A DNA stretch of 64,000 nucleotides from Bailinhaonella thermotolerans. Lineage in GTDB: Bacteria > Actinomycetota > Actinomycetes > Streptosporangiales > Streptosporangiaceae. Under the pieces are notes generated by a model. That model searched no databases. It saw only the letters and a program-made list of their open reading frames with translations, and was not told the DNA's origin. The stretch lies in contig NZ_QZEY01000016.1 in assembly GCF_003594875.1 (NCBI RefSeq), forward strand, positions 124,001 through 188,000. The letters are read 5' to 3'. Below are positions 15,618-23,342 of the stretch, one piece after another (positions within the stretch are counted from its first letter, which is position 1; the number at the start of each line of letters is the position of its first letter). A program made the translations under genes and the position numbers.

Positions 15618-16055
15618 TCAGGTGTCGGTGAGGCGGCGGAAGACCTCCTTGAAGTGGGCGAAGGTCTCCTCGCCCACCTTCTCCGCCTGGCGGCGCTCGA
15701 TCTCGGCGGCGATGGCGTCGGAGCGGCGCATCTCGTCGAGCCCGCGCTCGGTGGGGACGACCAGCTTGGCCCGGCGGTCGGCCGGGTCGGGGCGGCGCTC
15801 GACGTAGCCGAGGGCGGTGAGCTCGTCCACGAGGGTGCCGATGACCTGCTTGTGCTGGCCGGAGCGGGCGGACAGGTCGGTGGCGCGGGTGCCCTCCTCG
15901 TCGAGGTAGGCCAGGACGGCGCCGTGACGGGGGCGCAGGTCGGGGTGGCCCTGCTCGGCGAGGGCGGAGAACATCTCGCGCTGGAAGGCGAACAGCATCC
16001 GGCCGGAGAGGATGCCCAGGTCGGGGGACATCTTCTTGCGTTCACTGCGGCGCAT
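15618..16055 (-). CDS. MarR-family transcriptional regulator
   Basis: Winged-helix repressor, 145 residues. ATDLSARSGQHKQVIGTLVDELTALGYVERRPDPADRRAKLVV is typical of the recognition helix and wing (read in two parts: the helix SGQHKQVIGTLVDELTALGY and the wing RPDPADRRAKLVV). The ATG at 16055 follows GAGAGG by 6 bases. A longer GTG start at 16085 would place coding sequence in the operator-like palindrome, so I reject it. Divergent from the NmrA-type reductase, which it probably controls together with itself. Confidence 0.87.
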   Translation of the reverse strand: MRRSERKKMSPDLGILSGRMLFAFQREMFSALAEQGHPDLRPRHGAVLAYLDEEGTRATDLSARSGQHKQVIGTLVDELTALGYVERRPDPADRRAKLVVPTERGLDEMRRSDAIAAEIERRQAEKVGEETFAHFKEVFRRLTDT

Positions 16056-16078
16056 CGGCGACCTCTCTGCGGGCAATT

Positions 16079-16097
16079 TAGTCACAATCTTTGACTA
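16079..16097. promoter_or_regulatory. MarR-type operator palindrome
   Basis: TAGTCA (16079-16084), 7 bases, TGACTA (16092-16097): a perfect dyad 24 bp upstream of the marR start and 85 bp from the divergent NmrA gene. MarR proteins bind such inverted repeats. Confidence 0.65.
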
Positions 16098-16182
16098 TCA
16101 CTGATTCTTACTTTAGTGTAGCCGTCACAGCGGCCGGGCGGGGACACCCCCGGCTCCCACCCCCCGAACGTGAGGAACGACC

Positions 16183-17031
16183 ATGTCCATCCTGATCACC
16201 GGCGCCACCGGCAACGTCTCCTCCGCCCTGCTCGCCGCCCTCCCGGACCACGACGGCGTGCGCGTCCTGGTCCGCGACGCCGCCCGCGCCCCGGAGATCC
16301 CCGGGGTCGAGGTCGCCGTCGGGGACCTGGAGCGCCCGGAGACCCTGGAGAAGGCGTTCGACGGCATCGACACGCTCTGGCTGCTGACCGCGATGGGCCC
16401 GCTCGCCCCCCATGCCAGCTCCAACGCCGTCTGGGCCGCGAGGCGGGCGGGCGTCAAGCACGTCGTCCGGCTCTCCGCGATCGGCGCCGCCCACGACGCG
16501 CCCACCCGCAACGGCCGCCTGCACGCGCTCTCCGACGCCGAACTGGCCGCCTCCGGCCTCGGCTGGACCGTCATCAAGCCGCACTTCTTCATGCAGAACC
16601 TGCTCGGCGCGGTCAGCGGCGGCACCCTGTACGGCATGACCGGCGAGGGCCGGCTCGGCTTCGTGGACGTCCGCGACATCGCCGACTTCGCCGCCGCCGT
16701 GCTCGCCGCGCCCGACCGGCACCACGGGAAGACCTACACGCTGACCGGCCCGGAGAGCATCTCCCTCCGCGAGGCCGCCGCCCGGCTGGAGCCCGTCCTC
16801 GGCACGCCGGTCGCCTACCAGCCCGTCACGCCCGAGCAGGCGTACCGGTCCTTCCTCGGCTTCGGCGCCCCCGACTGGGTCGCCGCCGTCAGCGCCAAGG
16901 AGTACGGCCCCGCGTACGCCGCCGGCTGGGGCGACTACACCACCACCGACTTCACCGACGTCACCGGCAGGCCCGGCCGCGCCTGGACGGACTTCGCCCG
17001 CGACCACGCCGACCTGCTCCGCGGCGCGTGA
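16183..17031 (+). CDS. NmrA-like NAD(P)-binding SDR protein
   Basis: Atypical short-chain dehydrogenase with the extended Rossmann motif ILITGATGNVSSAL and no clear YxxxK pair; KHVVRLSAIGAAHDAPT and WTVIKPHFFMQNLL are NmrA/azoreductase-like segments. 282 residues. GAGGA lies 7 bases before the ATG. Members act as NAD(P)H quinone or azo reductases or as redox sensors. Divergent from a MarR gene, an arrangement typical of electrophile or redox-stress responses. Confidence 0.85.
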   Translation: MSILITGATGNVSSALLAALPDHDGVRVLVRDAARAPEIPGVEVAVGDLERPETLEKAFDGIDTLWLLTAMGPLAPHASSNAVWAARRAGVKHVVRLSAIGAAHDAPTRNGRLHALSDAELAASGLGWTVIKPHFFMQNLLGAVSGGTLYGMTGEGRLGFVDVRDIADFAAAVLAAPDRHHGKTYTLTGPESISLREAAARLEPVLGTPVAYQPVTPEQAYRSFLGFGAPDWVAAVSAKEYGPAYAAGWGDYTTTDFTDVTGRPGRAWTDFARDHADLLRGA

Positions 17032-17052
17032 GACGCCCGGCGGTGGAAGCGG

Positions 17053-17934
17053 TCAGCCGCCGAGGGCCCGGTGGAGGACATCGGCGAACGGCCCCGGGCG
17101 GGAGGTGAAACCGCCGTGACCGCCGGGGAAGGCGACCGGGGCCAGGCCGAGGCGGGCGGCCAGGGCGGCCCCGGCGCGGTGGGGGAGCTGACCCTCGGAC
17201 TCCGCGCCGACGCCGATGACCAGGCGCGGGGCCAGGGCCTTCAGGGCGTCGAGGTCCGGGAGGTGGCGGGTGAACGGCACGGCCTCGTGGGCCAGCATGA
17301 ACGCGGCGTTCCGCCCCATCCGGGCGAACATCTCCAGCGTCGCGGGGTCGGGCTCGCCCAGCGGACCGGCGGCGTCCCCGCTCTCCCCGCCGTCCCCGCT
17401 CTCCCCGCTCTCCGCGCCGGCTCCGCCGTCCTCCTCGTCCAGGTCCAGCAGCGCGGCGAACTTCTCCATGGCCGGGCCGACGCCCCGATCGCGGGCGGTC
17501 CGGCGCACGTCGTCGAAGCCCTCGCGCAGCAGCGCCGCCTCGGGCAGCAGCTCGAAGGCGACCGGTTCGTGCGCGACGACCGAGCGGACCGCCCCGGGGT
17601 GGCGGGCGGCCAGCTCCAGCGCGATGAGCCCGCCCGAGCTGACGCCGAGGACGTGCGCGGGGGCGTCCGTCACCCCGGCCAGCAGCCGCCGCGCGTCGCC
17701 GGCGTGCGTCGCGACGTCCTGGTCGGCGTCGGGGCCGTCCAGCGGGCTCCGCGAGTTGCCCCGCCGGTCGTACGTCACCACGGTGTACCGCCCGGCCAGG
17801 GACTCGGCGAACCCCGTGAGGACCGCCGAGTCCATGACTCCGCCGCTGATCACCAGCAGCACCGGCCCGTGTCCCCGGACCTCGTGGTACAGCGTCGCCC
17901 CGGGGACCTTCAGCGTGCCGGTCGTCGCGTCCAT
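17053..17934 (-). CDS. Alpha/beta-hydrolase
   Basis: Esterase or haloperoxidase-like hydrolase, 293 residues. Oxyanion segment LLVISGGVMDS, YDRRGNSRSP, nucleophile elbow VLGVSSGGLIALELAARHP with the catalytic Ser, and the catalytic His in FPGGHGGF. A Gly/Glu/Ser-rich acidic insert (DLDEEDGGAGAESGESGDGG) sits in the cap region. ATG 17934 has GGAGGA upstream. A longer open frame reaches 18087 but lacks coding features. It converges with the NmrA gene across 21 bp. Confidence 0.82.
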   Translation of the reverse strand: MDATTGTLKVPGATLYHEVRGHGPVLLVISGGVMDSAVLTGFAESLAGRYTVVTYDRRGNSRSPLDGPDADQDVATHAGDARRLLAGVTDAPAHVLGVSSGGLIALELAARHPGAVRSVVAHEPVAFELLPEAALLREGFDDVRRTARDRGVGPAMEKFAALLDLDEEDGGAGAESGESGDGGESGDAAGPLGEPDPATLEMFARMGRNAAFMLAHEAVPFTRHLPDLDALKALAPRLVIGVGAESEGQLPHRAGAALAARLGLAPVAFPGGHGGFTSRPGPFADVLHRALGG

Positions 17935-18171
17935 CGCCGTGCTCTCCTCCGTGTCACGGCCCCGCTCCGGGGCCTTCCACGGACAGGTCGGAGCCGTCCG
18001 GACGCCTTCGACATCCCGCGCCGCCCTTTTCCCGGAATCCTCCGGCCGCGGGCCGTACGGCCTGGCGCGGGCCGTACGGCGGGGCACCGGCCGTACGGGC
18101 GGGGCGCGGCGTCGCGTCCGGCGCGGGGGGCCGGCTCAGCCGTACGGCGCGGGCGGCGGCGCGGGGAGGGG
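17935..18171. other. Gap rich in CCGTACGG octamers
   Basis: 237 bp between two leftward genes; several copies of CCGTACGG in GC-rich sequence (around 18053-18145) that can pair in several ways, a probable terminator zone for the RibD-like gene. No ORF of note. Confidence 0.5.
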
Positions 18172-18714
18172 TCAGCGCTTGGCGGTGTAGGACAGGATCA
18201 CGGTGCCGCTCTTGAGGGTCTTGACGTCGGCGAGGTCGAACTCGCCCTTCATGCCCTCGCGGAAGATCGTGACGCCGCTGCCGTGGAAGACCGGGATCAT
18301 CCACAGGCGGACCTCGTCCAGCAGGCCGTGCTCCATGAGCGTCGCGGCGACCGGGCCGTGGCCGTACATCAGGATGTCCTGGCCGGGCTGCTCCTTGAGC
18401 TCGCGGACCCGCTCGACCACGTTGTCACTGATGATCGTGGTGTTGGTCCAGTCGGCCTTCTCCAGCGTGGTGGACACGACGTACTTCGGCATCGTGTTCA
18501 TCCGGTCGGCGAACCCGCCCGGGTCGGACATCGACGGCCAGGTCGAGGAGAACCCGTCGTAGGTCCGGCGGCCCATCAGGAGCGCGTCGCTGGCGAAGAG
18601 CTGCTCCTGCGCGAACTGGCCCGCCTCCTCGTTGAAGTAGGGCGTCGACCAGATGTGGGGGCTCTCGATCTCCCCGTCCAGCGTGATGTAGGTGGAAGTG
18701 ATGATCTTCCGCAT
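18172..18714 (-). CDS. Dihydrofolate reductase-like / RibD C-terminal domain protein
   Basis: 180-residue stand-alone RibD_C domain, a DHFR-fold NADPH-binding reductase. It starts MRKIITSTYITLDGEIESPH, has LLMGRRTYDGFSSTWP, then PKYVVSTTL and ILMYGHGPVAATLMEHGLLDEVRLWMIPV. Such proteins are common in actinomycetes, and their substrates are mostly unknown; it should not be taken for the folate DHFR. ATG 18714 has GGAG 6 bases upstream, with a TAACGT -10 candidate (18757-18752). Confidence 0.85.
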   Translation of the reverse strand: MRKIITSTYITLDGEIESPHIWSTPYFNEEAGQFAQEQLFASDALLMGRRTYDGFSSTWPSMSDPGGFADRMNTMPKYVVSTTLEKADWTNTTIISDNVVERVRELKEQPGQDILMYGHGPVAATLMEHGLLDEVRLWMIPVFHGSGVTIFREGMKGEFDLADVKTLKSGTVILSYTAKR

Positions 18715-18778
18715 TTAGGTCTCCGATGGGGGTTCGGGCTGTGATGGGGAACACGTTAGGCACTGTCCCCGACATTTC

Positions 18779-18858
18779 GCAGCGATCGGAGAAAAGATCG
18801 GCCGTAAGGATGAGGGCGTATGTGCGGATCGTCCTCGCGGTCGCCTTACGATCGCTGC
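18779..18858. promoter_or_regulatory. Divergent promoter region with 10-bp inverted repeat
   Basis: GCAGCGATCG (18779-18788) and CGATCGCTGC (18849-18858) are exact inverted copies flanking the interval between the two divergent starts. TACGAT (18847-18852) is 6 bases before the isochorismatase ATG and fits a leaderless -10. Confidence 0.5.
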
Positions 18859-19356
18859 ATGACCCGAGCTCTCGTCCTCATCGACCTCCAGCCGCGCATC
18901 GTCGCCCTCTCGCTGGCCCCCCACACCGGTGACGACGTCGTACGGCGGGCGTTCCGGCTGGCCGAGGCGCACCGCGCGGCAGGCCTGCCCGTGGTGCTGG
19001 TGCGGACGGACCGGCCCGGCGTGCCCGAGCAGCCGCCCGGCAGCGAGCTCGTGGAGGGCCTGGCCCAGCCCGGGGACGTGATCGTGGTCAAGCACACCAT
19101 CGGCGGCTTCCACGAGACCGACCTGCACGAACGCCTCCAGGAGGCGGGCGCGGCCACGCTGGCCTTCGCCGGGATCGTCACCAACATGGGCGTGGAGTCC
19201 ACCGCCCGCGCGGCCTCCGACCACGACTACGAGCTGGAGTTCGTCTCCGACGCCATGTCCGGCTTCACCGCCGAGGAGCACGACCTGGCCGTCAACCGCG
19301 TCTTCCCCCGCTTCGGCACCGTCCTCACCACCGACGAGCTGATCGCCAAGCTCTGA
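18859..19356 (+). CDS. Isochorismatase-family hydrolase lacking the catalytic Cys
   Basis: 165-residue cysteine-hydrolase-fold protein. Asp9 (ALVLIDLQP) and Lys78 (VIVVKHTIGGFHETDL) of the triad are present, but the usual Cys position reads GIVTNMGVESTARAA, with Gly111 instead. Nicotinamidase-type amidases need the Cys. True isochorismatases such as EntB and PhzD work without it, so this is either a vinyl-ether-type hydrolase or an inactive relative. ATG 18859 has no Shine-Dalgarno; a TACGAT -10 six bases before suggests a leaderless message. A gene remnant follows on the same strand. Confidence 0.83.
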   Translation: MTRALVLIDLQPRIVALSLAPHTGDDVVRRAFRLAEAHRAAGLPVVLVRTDRPGVPEQPPGSELVEGLAQPGDVIVVKHTIGGFHETDLHERLQEAGAATLAFAGIVTNMGVESTARAASDHDYELEFVSDAMSGFTAEEHDLAVNRVFPRFGTVLTTDELIAKL

Positions 19357-19430
19357 CGAGGCGGGCCGGGCGCTCGGCCCGGGCCGGTCCCAGGACGCCA
19401 GGCCAGGACCCCGGTGCTCACGCCGGGGCC

Positions 19431-20078
19431 GTCGGCGAGGAGATCACTCGCCGCATCATCCGGCCGCTCGGCCTCACCGGCACGGTCATGCCCGGCAACG
19501 ACCCGTCCCTCCCGCAGCCGCACGGCCTCTACCACAGCGGCGTGCTCCAGCCCGGCCACCCGCTGGGCATCTGGGACGCCACCCTCATCAACCCCAGCAT
19601 GGGCCCCGGCACGGGTGACGCCATCTCCACCAACGCCGACCTGATCATCTTCCTGCGCGCCCTGCTGGGCGGCCGCCTCCTGCCGCCGGCCCTGCTGACC
19701 CAGATGCGCACCCTCCACCCGGTCTGGCAGGAGACCGACGAGGACCTGGCCTACCACTACACACCCGAGCAGACCGGCGGCGAGCCGGAGGTCGAGTACG
19801 CCGTGAGGGGCGTCACCGGCCAGTACGGCCTGGGCATCACCAAGCGCACCTTCACCTGCCCGAACGGCTCCCCGGTCGCGGTCTGGGGCCACAACGGCGC
19901 GATCCCCGGCAGCTTGTCCTACGCGTACGTCACCGAGGACGGCTCCCGCGCGCTCGCCTTCAACGTCAACGGCGACTGGCCCGCCCGCGTCCACAAGTAC
20001 GACCCCAACGCCTTCCAGCCCAGCGAGCTCATCATGTTCTACGACGTGATGCGCGCGGAGTTCTGCACTCCCGCGTGA
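19431..20078 (+). pseudogene. 5'-truncated serine hydrolase (DD-peptidase / beta-lactamase-related)
   Basis: The open frame reads GEEITRRIIRPLGLTGTVMP, which in this family follows the YSN motif, then PHGLYHSGV, a substrate-cleft region and WGHNGAIPGSLSYAYVTEDG, the third (HxG) motif, to a normal C-terminus. The first half with the SxxK nucleophile and the YxN motif is absent: the frame upstream of 19431 is unrelated GC-rich sequence joined to the isochorismatase 3' end. The first ATG in frame is 19488, with no ribosome-binding site. This looks like the remnant of a deletion rather than a working gene. Homology from residue GEEI onward is my recognition, not an alignment. Confidence 0.72.
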
Positions 20079-20099
20079 CCCGGCCGTCACCCGCGTGAT

Positions 20100-20139
20100 C
20101 CCGTACGGCGGACGCCGACCGCGGCGTCCGCCGTACGGG
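20100..20139. terminator. Bidirectional terminator hairpin
   Basis: Perfect 17-bp stem (20100-20116 with 20123-20139) and 6-base loop between the remnant and the convergent SDR gene. The stem begins with the octamer CCGTACGG. Confidence 0.85.
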
Positions 20140-20206
20140 CGGCGAACCGGAGAGGCGATGGCCGGCCGTCACGGCGCGCCGCCCGGGTCTCCCCGCGGGG
20201 CCACGG

Positions 20207-20992
20207 TCAGATCTGCCGCAGGGCGCCGCCGTCCACCGCCCACTCCGCCCCGGTGACCTGGCCGGCCAGCGGGGAGAGCAGGTAGGCGACGACCCGGGCG
20301 ACGTCCCCGGGGGTGCCGATGCGTCCGGCCGGCAGGCGCCGCTCGTCCCGGACGAAGCGCGTGACGGCCTCCTCCCGGCCGGTGCCGTACCGCTCGGCGA
20401 GCTGGTCGGCGAACCCGCCGGGGGCGTCCCAGAGCGCGGTGCGGGTGGGGCCGGGGGCGACGACGTTCGACCGCACCCCGGCGGGGCCGAACTCCGCCGC
20501 GAGCGTCTTGGAGACCGACAGCAGCGCGGTCTTGGCCGCCGCGTAGTCCACCAGCGCCGGGTCGGGGAACCTGGCGGCCTCGCTGGTCACGTGGACGACG
20601 GAGCCGTCGCCGCCCGCGAGCATCGCGGGCAGCGCCGCCCTGGTCATCCGGACCGCCGAATGCAGGTTGAGCTCGAACGCCGCCCGCCACTCCTCGTCGC
20701 CGACGTCCAGGAACCCGGTCCTGGAGGTCACCCCGCCCGCGTTGTTCACGAGCCCGTCGATCCGCCCGTGCCGGTCGAGGGCGGCGGCGACGACGCGGGC
20801 GGCGCTGCCGGGGTCCGTGAGGTCCGCCGGGACGCCGGACACGCGAGGCCCCATGCGGTCGAGGGGCCGGGCGTCCCTGGCGGCCCCGACGACGTGCGCC
20901 CCCTCCCCGGCCAGGAGGGCGGCGGTCGCCGCGCCGATCCCGGCCGAGGCGCCGGTGACGATGAAGGTCTTGCCGCTGAGCTGGAGATCCAT
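20207..20992 (-). CDS. Short-chain dehydrogenase/reductase
   Basis: Classical 261-residue SDR: TGASAGIG cofactor motif, NNAG, catalytic Ser in VVHVTSEAARFPD, Tyr-x-x-x-Lys in VDYAAAKTALL, and the C-terminal GAEWAVDGGALRQI. NAD(P)-dependent oxidation or reduction of an alcohol or carbonyl; substrate unknown. ATG 20992. Hairpins on both sides isolate it from its neighbours. Confidence 0.88.
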   Translation of the reverse strand: MDLQLSGKTFIVTGASAGIGAATAALLAGEGAHVVGAARDARPLDRMGPRVSGVPADLTDPGSAARVVAAALDRHGRIDGLVNNAGGVTSRTGFLDVGDEEWRAAFELNLHSAVRMTRAALPAMLAGGDGSVVHVTSEAARFPDPALVDYAAAKTALLSVSKTLAAEFGPAGVRSNVVAPGPTRTALWDAPGGFADQLAERYGTGREEAVTRFVRDERRLPAGRIGTPGDVARVVAYLLSPLAGQVTGAEWAVDGGALRQI

Positions 20993-21034
20993 GGTCTTCC
21001 ACTCCCTGTGGACGATCGGAGAAGGGTCCCGCGC

Positions 21035-21081
21035 CCGCCGTACGGCTCGCGCCGGGCGGGCCCGGCGGAGCCGTACGGCGG
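21035..21081 (-). terminator. Long terminator hairpin downstream of the MFS gene
   Basis: 14-bp arms CCGCCGTACGGCTC (21035-21048) and complement (21068-21081), extended inside by a second 7-bp stem. It abuts the stop codon of the MFS gene (21082). Confidence 0.85.
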
Positions 21082-22536
21082 TCAGCGGGAGCGGCGGAGG
21101 AAGGCGGCGGCCAGCGCGGCGCCGGCCAGGACCAGGGCGCTGTTGACGAGGATCGCCACGGAGACGCCGGACAGGACCGTCTCGGGGGTGGGGCCGCCGA
21201 GGGAGGTGACGCGGGCGGTGGCGATCGCGCTCATGATCGGGATGCCCATGGTGATGCCGACCTGCTGGGTCATCGTGGCCAGGCCGGTGGCCAGGCCCTG
21301 CTCGGCGTCGGGGAGGCCGGAGGTGGCGGTGACCATGAAGGCGACGATCATGAGCATGTTGCCGACGCCGCCGACGAACGTCGCGGCCAGCAGGAGCCAG
21401 ATCCAGGCGCCCGAGGTGCCGAGGGCGACCAGCGAGACGGTCGCGGCGGCCTGGACGACGCCGCCGGTCAGGATGGTGGCGCGGGAGCCGAGGCGGCCGA
21501 CGACCTTGCCGCCCAGGGTGCCGCCGAGGACCGTGCCCAGGCCGAGGACGCCGAAGGCGAGGCCGGTGGCCAGCGGGGAGTACCCCAGGACCTCCTGGAG
21601 GTAGAGGGTCAGCAGGAAGACGAGCGAGGTCTCGGTGACGAAGGCGATCAGGCCGGTCAGGTTGCCCCAGACCACGCTGCGGCGCTTGAGGATGCCGAGC
21701 GGGACCAGCGGCGCGGCCGACCTCTTCTCGGCGAACCAGAAGGCGACGAGCAGGGCCGCGCCGGCGGCGAGTGCGGCGACGGTGAGCGGCTGCCCCCAGC
21801 CGTGCTCACCGGCCTGGGTGAGGCCGTAGACCAGGGCGAGCAGGCCGCCGGTCACCGTGATCGCGCCGGGGACGTCCAGGCGGGTGCGGCCCGCGGGACG
21901 CGAGTCCTCGATGACGCGCGGGGCGAGGAAGACCACGAGCGCGGCCACCGGCACGTTGATCAGGAAGGCCCACCTCCAGGACAGCAGGTCCGTGAGGAGC
22001 CCGCCGAGCACGGCCCCGGCGGTGAACCCGGCGGACATGAGCGCCCCGTTCAGCCCGAGCGCCCTCTCCCGCAGCGGCCCCTCCTTGAAGGCCGTCGTGA
22101 GCAGGGACAGCCCCGCCGGGACCACCGCCGCGGTCGCCAGGCCCTGGAGCACCCGGGCGACCAGCAGTACGGCGGGGCCGGTGGCGAGCCCGCCGAGCAG
22201 GGACGACAGGCCCAGCAGCGCCATGCCGTACAGGAACAGGCGCTTGCGGCCGAACAGGTCGGCGACACGGCCGAACAGCAGCGTGAACCCGGCGGCGGCC
22301 AGCGCGAACGAGGTGGCGATCCACTGGAGCGAGGCCAGCGAGAACCCGAGCCCGGCGCCGACGACGGGCAGCGCCACGTTCAGGATCGAGAAGTCCACGG
22401 CGACGGTGAACTGCGCGCCCAGCAGCAGGGCGAGCACCAGCTTCTGCCGGCCCGTCATGCGCGGGGCCCTGGCAGGGGCGGGTTCTGTGGGGGTGGGTTC
22501 TGAGGGGGCCGGTACGGCGGGGGCGGTGTCCAGCAT
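21082..22536 (-). CDS. MFS drug-efflux transporter, DHA2 (EmrB/QacA) family
   Basis: Proton-coupled exporter of about 14 membrane helices, 484 residues. ALLLGAQFTVAVDFSILNVA (helix 1 with the D of motif D1), WIATSFALAAAGFTLLFGR, motif A GRVADLFGRKRLF, motif C-like VPAGLSLLTTAF. The N-terminus before helix 1 is Pro/Glu/Ala-rich. Divergent from a TetR gene with an operator-like repeat between, so it is probably a TetR-repressed efflux pump. It resembles the pump at the left end of the window but is a separate gene. Confidence 0.9.
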   Translation of the reverse strand: MLDTAPAVPAPSEPTPTEPAPARAPRMTGRQKLVLALLLGAQFTVAVDFSILNVALPVVGAGLGFSLASLQWIATSFALAAAGFTLLFGRVADLFGRKRLFLYGMALLGLSSLLGGLATGPAVLLVARVLQGLATAAVVPAGLSLLTTAFKEGPLRERALGLNGALMSAGFTAGAVLGGLLTDLLSWRWAFLINVPVAALVVFLAPRVIEDSRPAGRTRLDVPGAITVTGGLLALVYGLTQAGEHGWGQPLTVAALAAGAALLVAFWFAEKRSAAPLVPLGILKRRSVVWGNLTGLIAFVTETSLVFLLTLYLQEVLGYSPLATGLAFGVLGLGTVLGGTLGGKVVGRLGSRATILTGGVVQAAATVSLVALGTSGAWIWLLLAATFVGGVGNMLMIVAFMVTATSGLPDAEQGLATGLATMTQQVGITMGIPIMSAIATARVTSLGGPTPETVLSGVSVAILVNSALVLAGAALAAAFLRRSR

Positions 22537-22555
22537 CGCGAACTCCTAGAGACAG

Positions 22556-22633
22556 CTAACGGGTCTGTGGTTCCGTTAGGATGATTAGGACAGTAGCAGA
22601 AGACCTCGCCTAAATGGAACTGGAGACCCGTTA
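22556..22633. promoter_or_regulatory. TetR operator candidates between divergent MFS and TetR genes
   Basis: CTAACGG (22556-22562), 10 bases, CCGTTAG (22573-22579) form a 24-bp dyad. In addition TAACGGGTCT (22557-22566) recurs as exact inverse AGACCCGTTA at 22624-22633, touching the tetR start codon. Confidence 0.65.
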
Positions 22634-23235
22634 TGACTGAGCCGGGCACCGTTCGGCCGGGCGGGCGCACCGCCCGCGTCCGCGCCGCCGTACTCCGCGC
22701 GGCCGAGGACGCGCTGGTCGAGAAGGGGTTCGACGGCCTGGACCTGGCCGACGTGGCCCGGCGCGCGGAGGTCGGCAAGACGACGGTCTACCGGCGCTGG
22801 GGGACGGTGGCGGCGCTCCTGGCGGACCTGCTCACCGACATGGCCGAGCAGTCCTCGCCCCGGGCCGAGACCGGGAGCCTGCTCGGCGACCTGCGCGCCA
22901 ACGCCGGGCTCGTCCGCCGCACGCTGGCGGACCCCCGGCAGGGCGCGCTGTTCAAGGCCGTGATCATCGCGGCGGCGTGTGACGAGCGCGCGGCGGCGGC
23001 GCTGCGCCGCTTCTACCGGACCCGGATCGCGGAGTGGGCGCCCTGCGTGGAGCGGGCGGTCGCGCAGGGCGAGCTGCCCGCGGGGACCGACCCGCACGAG
23101 GTGATCAAGGCGGTGTCCGCGCCGCTCTACTACCGCTTCCTCGCCTCGGGCGACCCCCTCGACGAGGCCGCCGCCGACCTCGCCGCCCGCGCCGCCGTGG
23201 CCGCCGCCCGCGCCGGCGCCTACGTCCGCCCCTGA
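22633..23235 (+). CDS. TetR/AcrR-family transcriptional repressor
   Basis: 200 residues: N-terminal HTH with VRAAVLRAAEDALVEKGFDG and DVARRAEVGKTTVYRRWGTV, then a helical ligand domain (TetR_C of the SCO1712/PF16859-like kind by its LRANAGLVRRTLADPRQGAL segment, my reading). GGAG lies 7 bases before the ATG. Likely repressor of the divergent MFS pump and of itself. Confidence 0.9.
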   Translation: MTEPGTVRPGGRTARVRAAVLRAAEDALVEKGFDGLDLADVARRAEVGKTTVYRRWGTVAALLADLLTDMAEQSSPRAETGSLLGDLRANAGLVRRTLADPRQGALFKAVIIAAACDERAAAALRRFYRTRIAEWAPCVERAVAQGELPAGTDPHEVIKAVSAPLYYRFLASGDPLDEAAADLAARAAVAAARAGAYVRP

Positions 23236-23342
23236 CCCCCGCCGCCGATCCCCGCGCGGCCGGCGGCGGCCGTGGCGGGTGGGTGGATTAGACCTGTGTG
23301 CCTGGGCAGGGAAGGGGGCATGTGTGAGCGCGGGGAGGGGCG

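Noticed and set aside
16053-16085. Longer MarR start at GTG 16085
   Set aside because: It would begin in the operator palindrome and lacks a ribosome-binding site, whereas ATG 16055 has GAGAGG at good distance.
23236-23342. Rex operator upstream of cydA
   Set aside because: ATGTGTGAGCGCGG has half a resemblance only; the second half of the TGTGA...TCACA dyad is missing.
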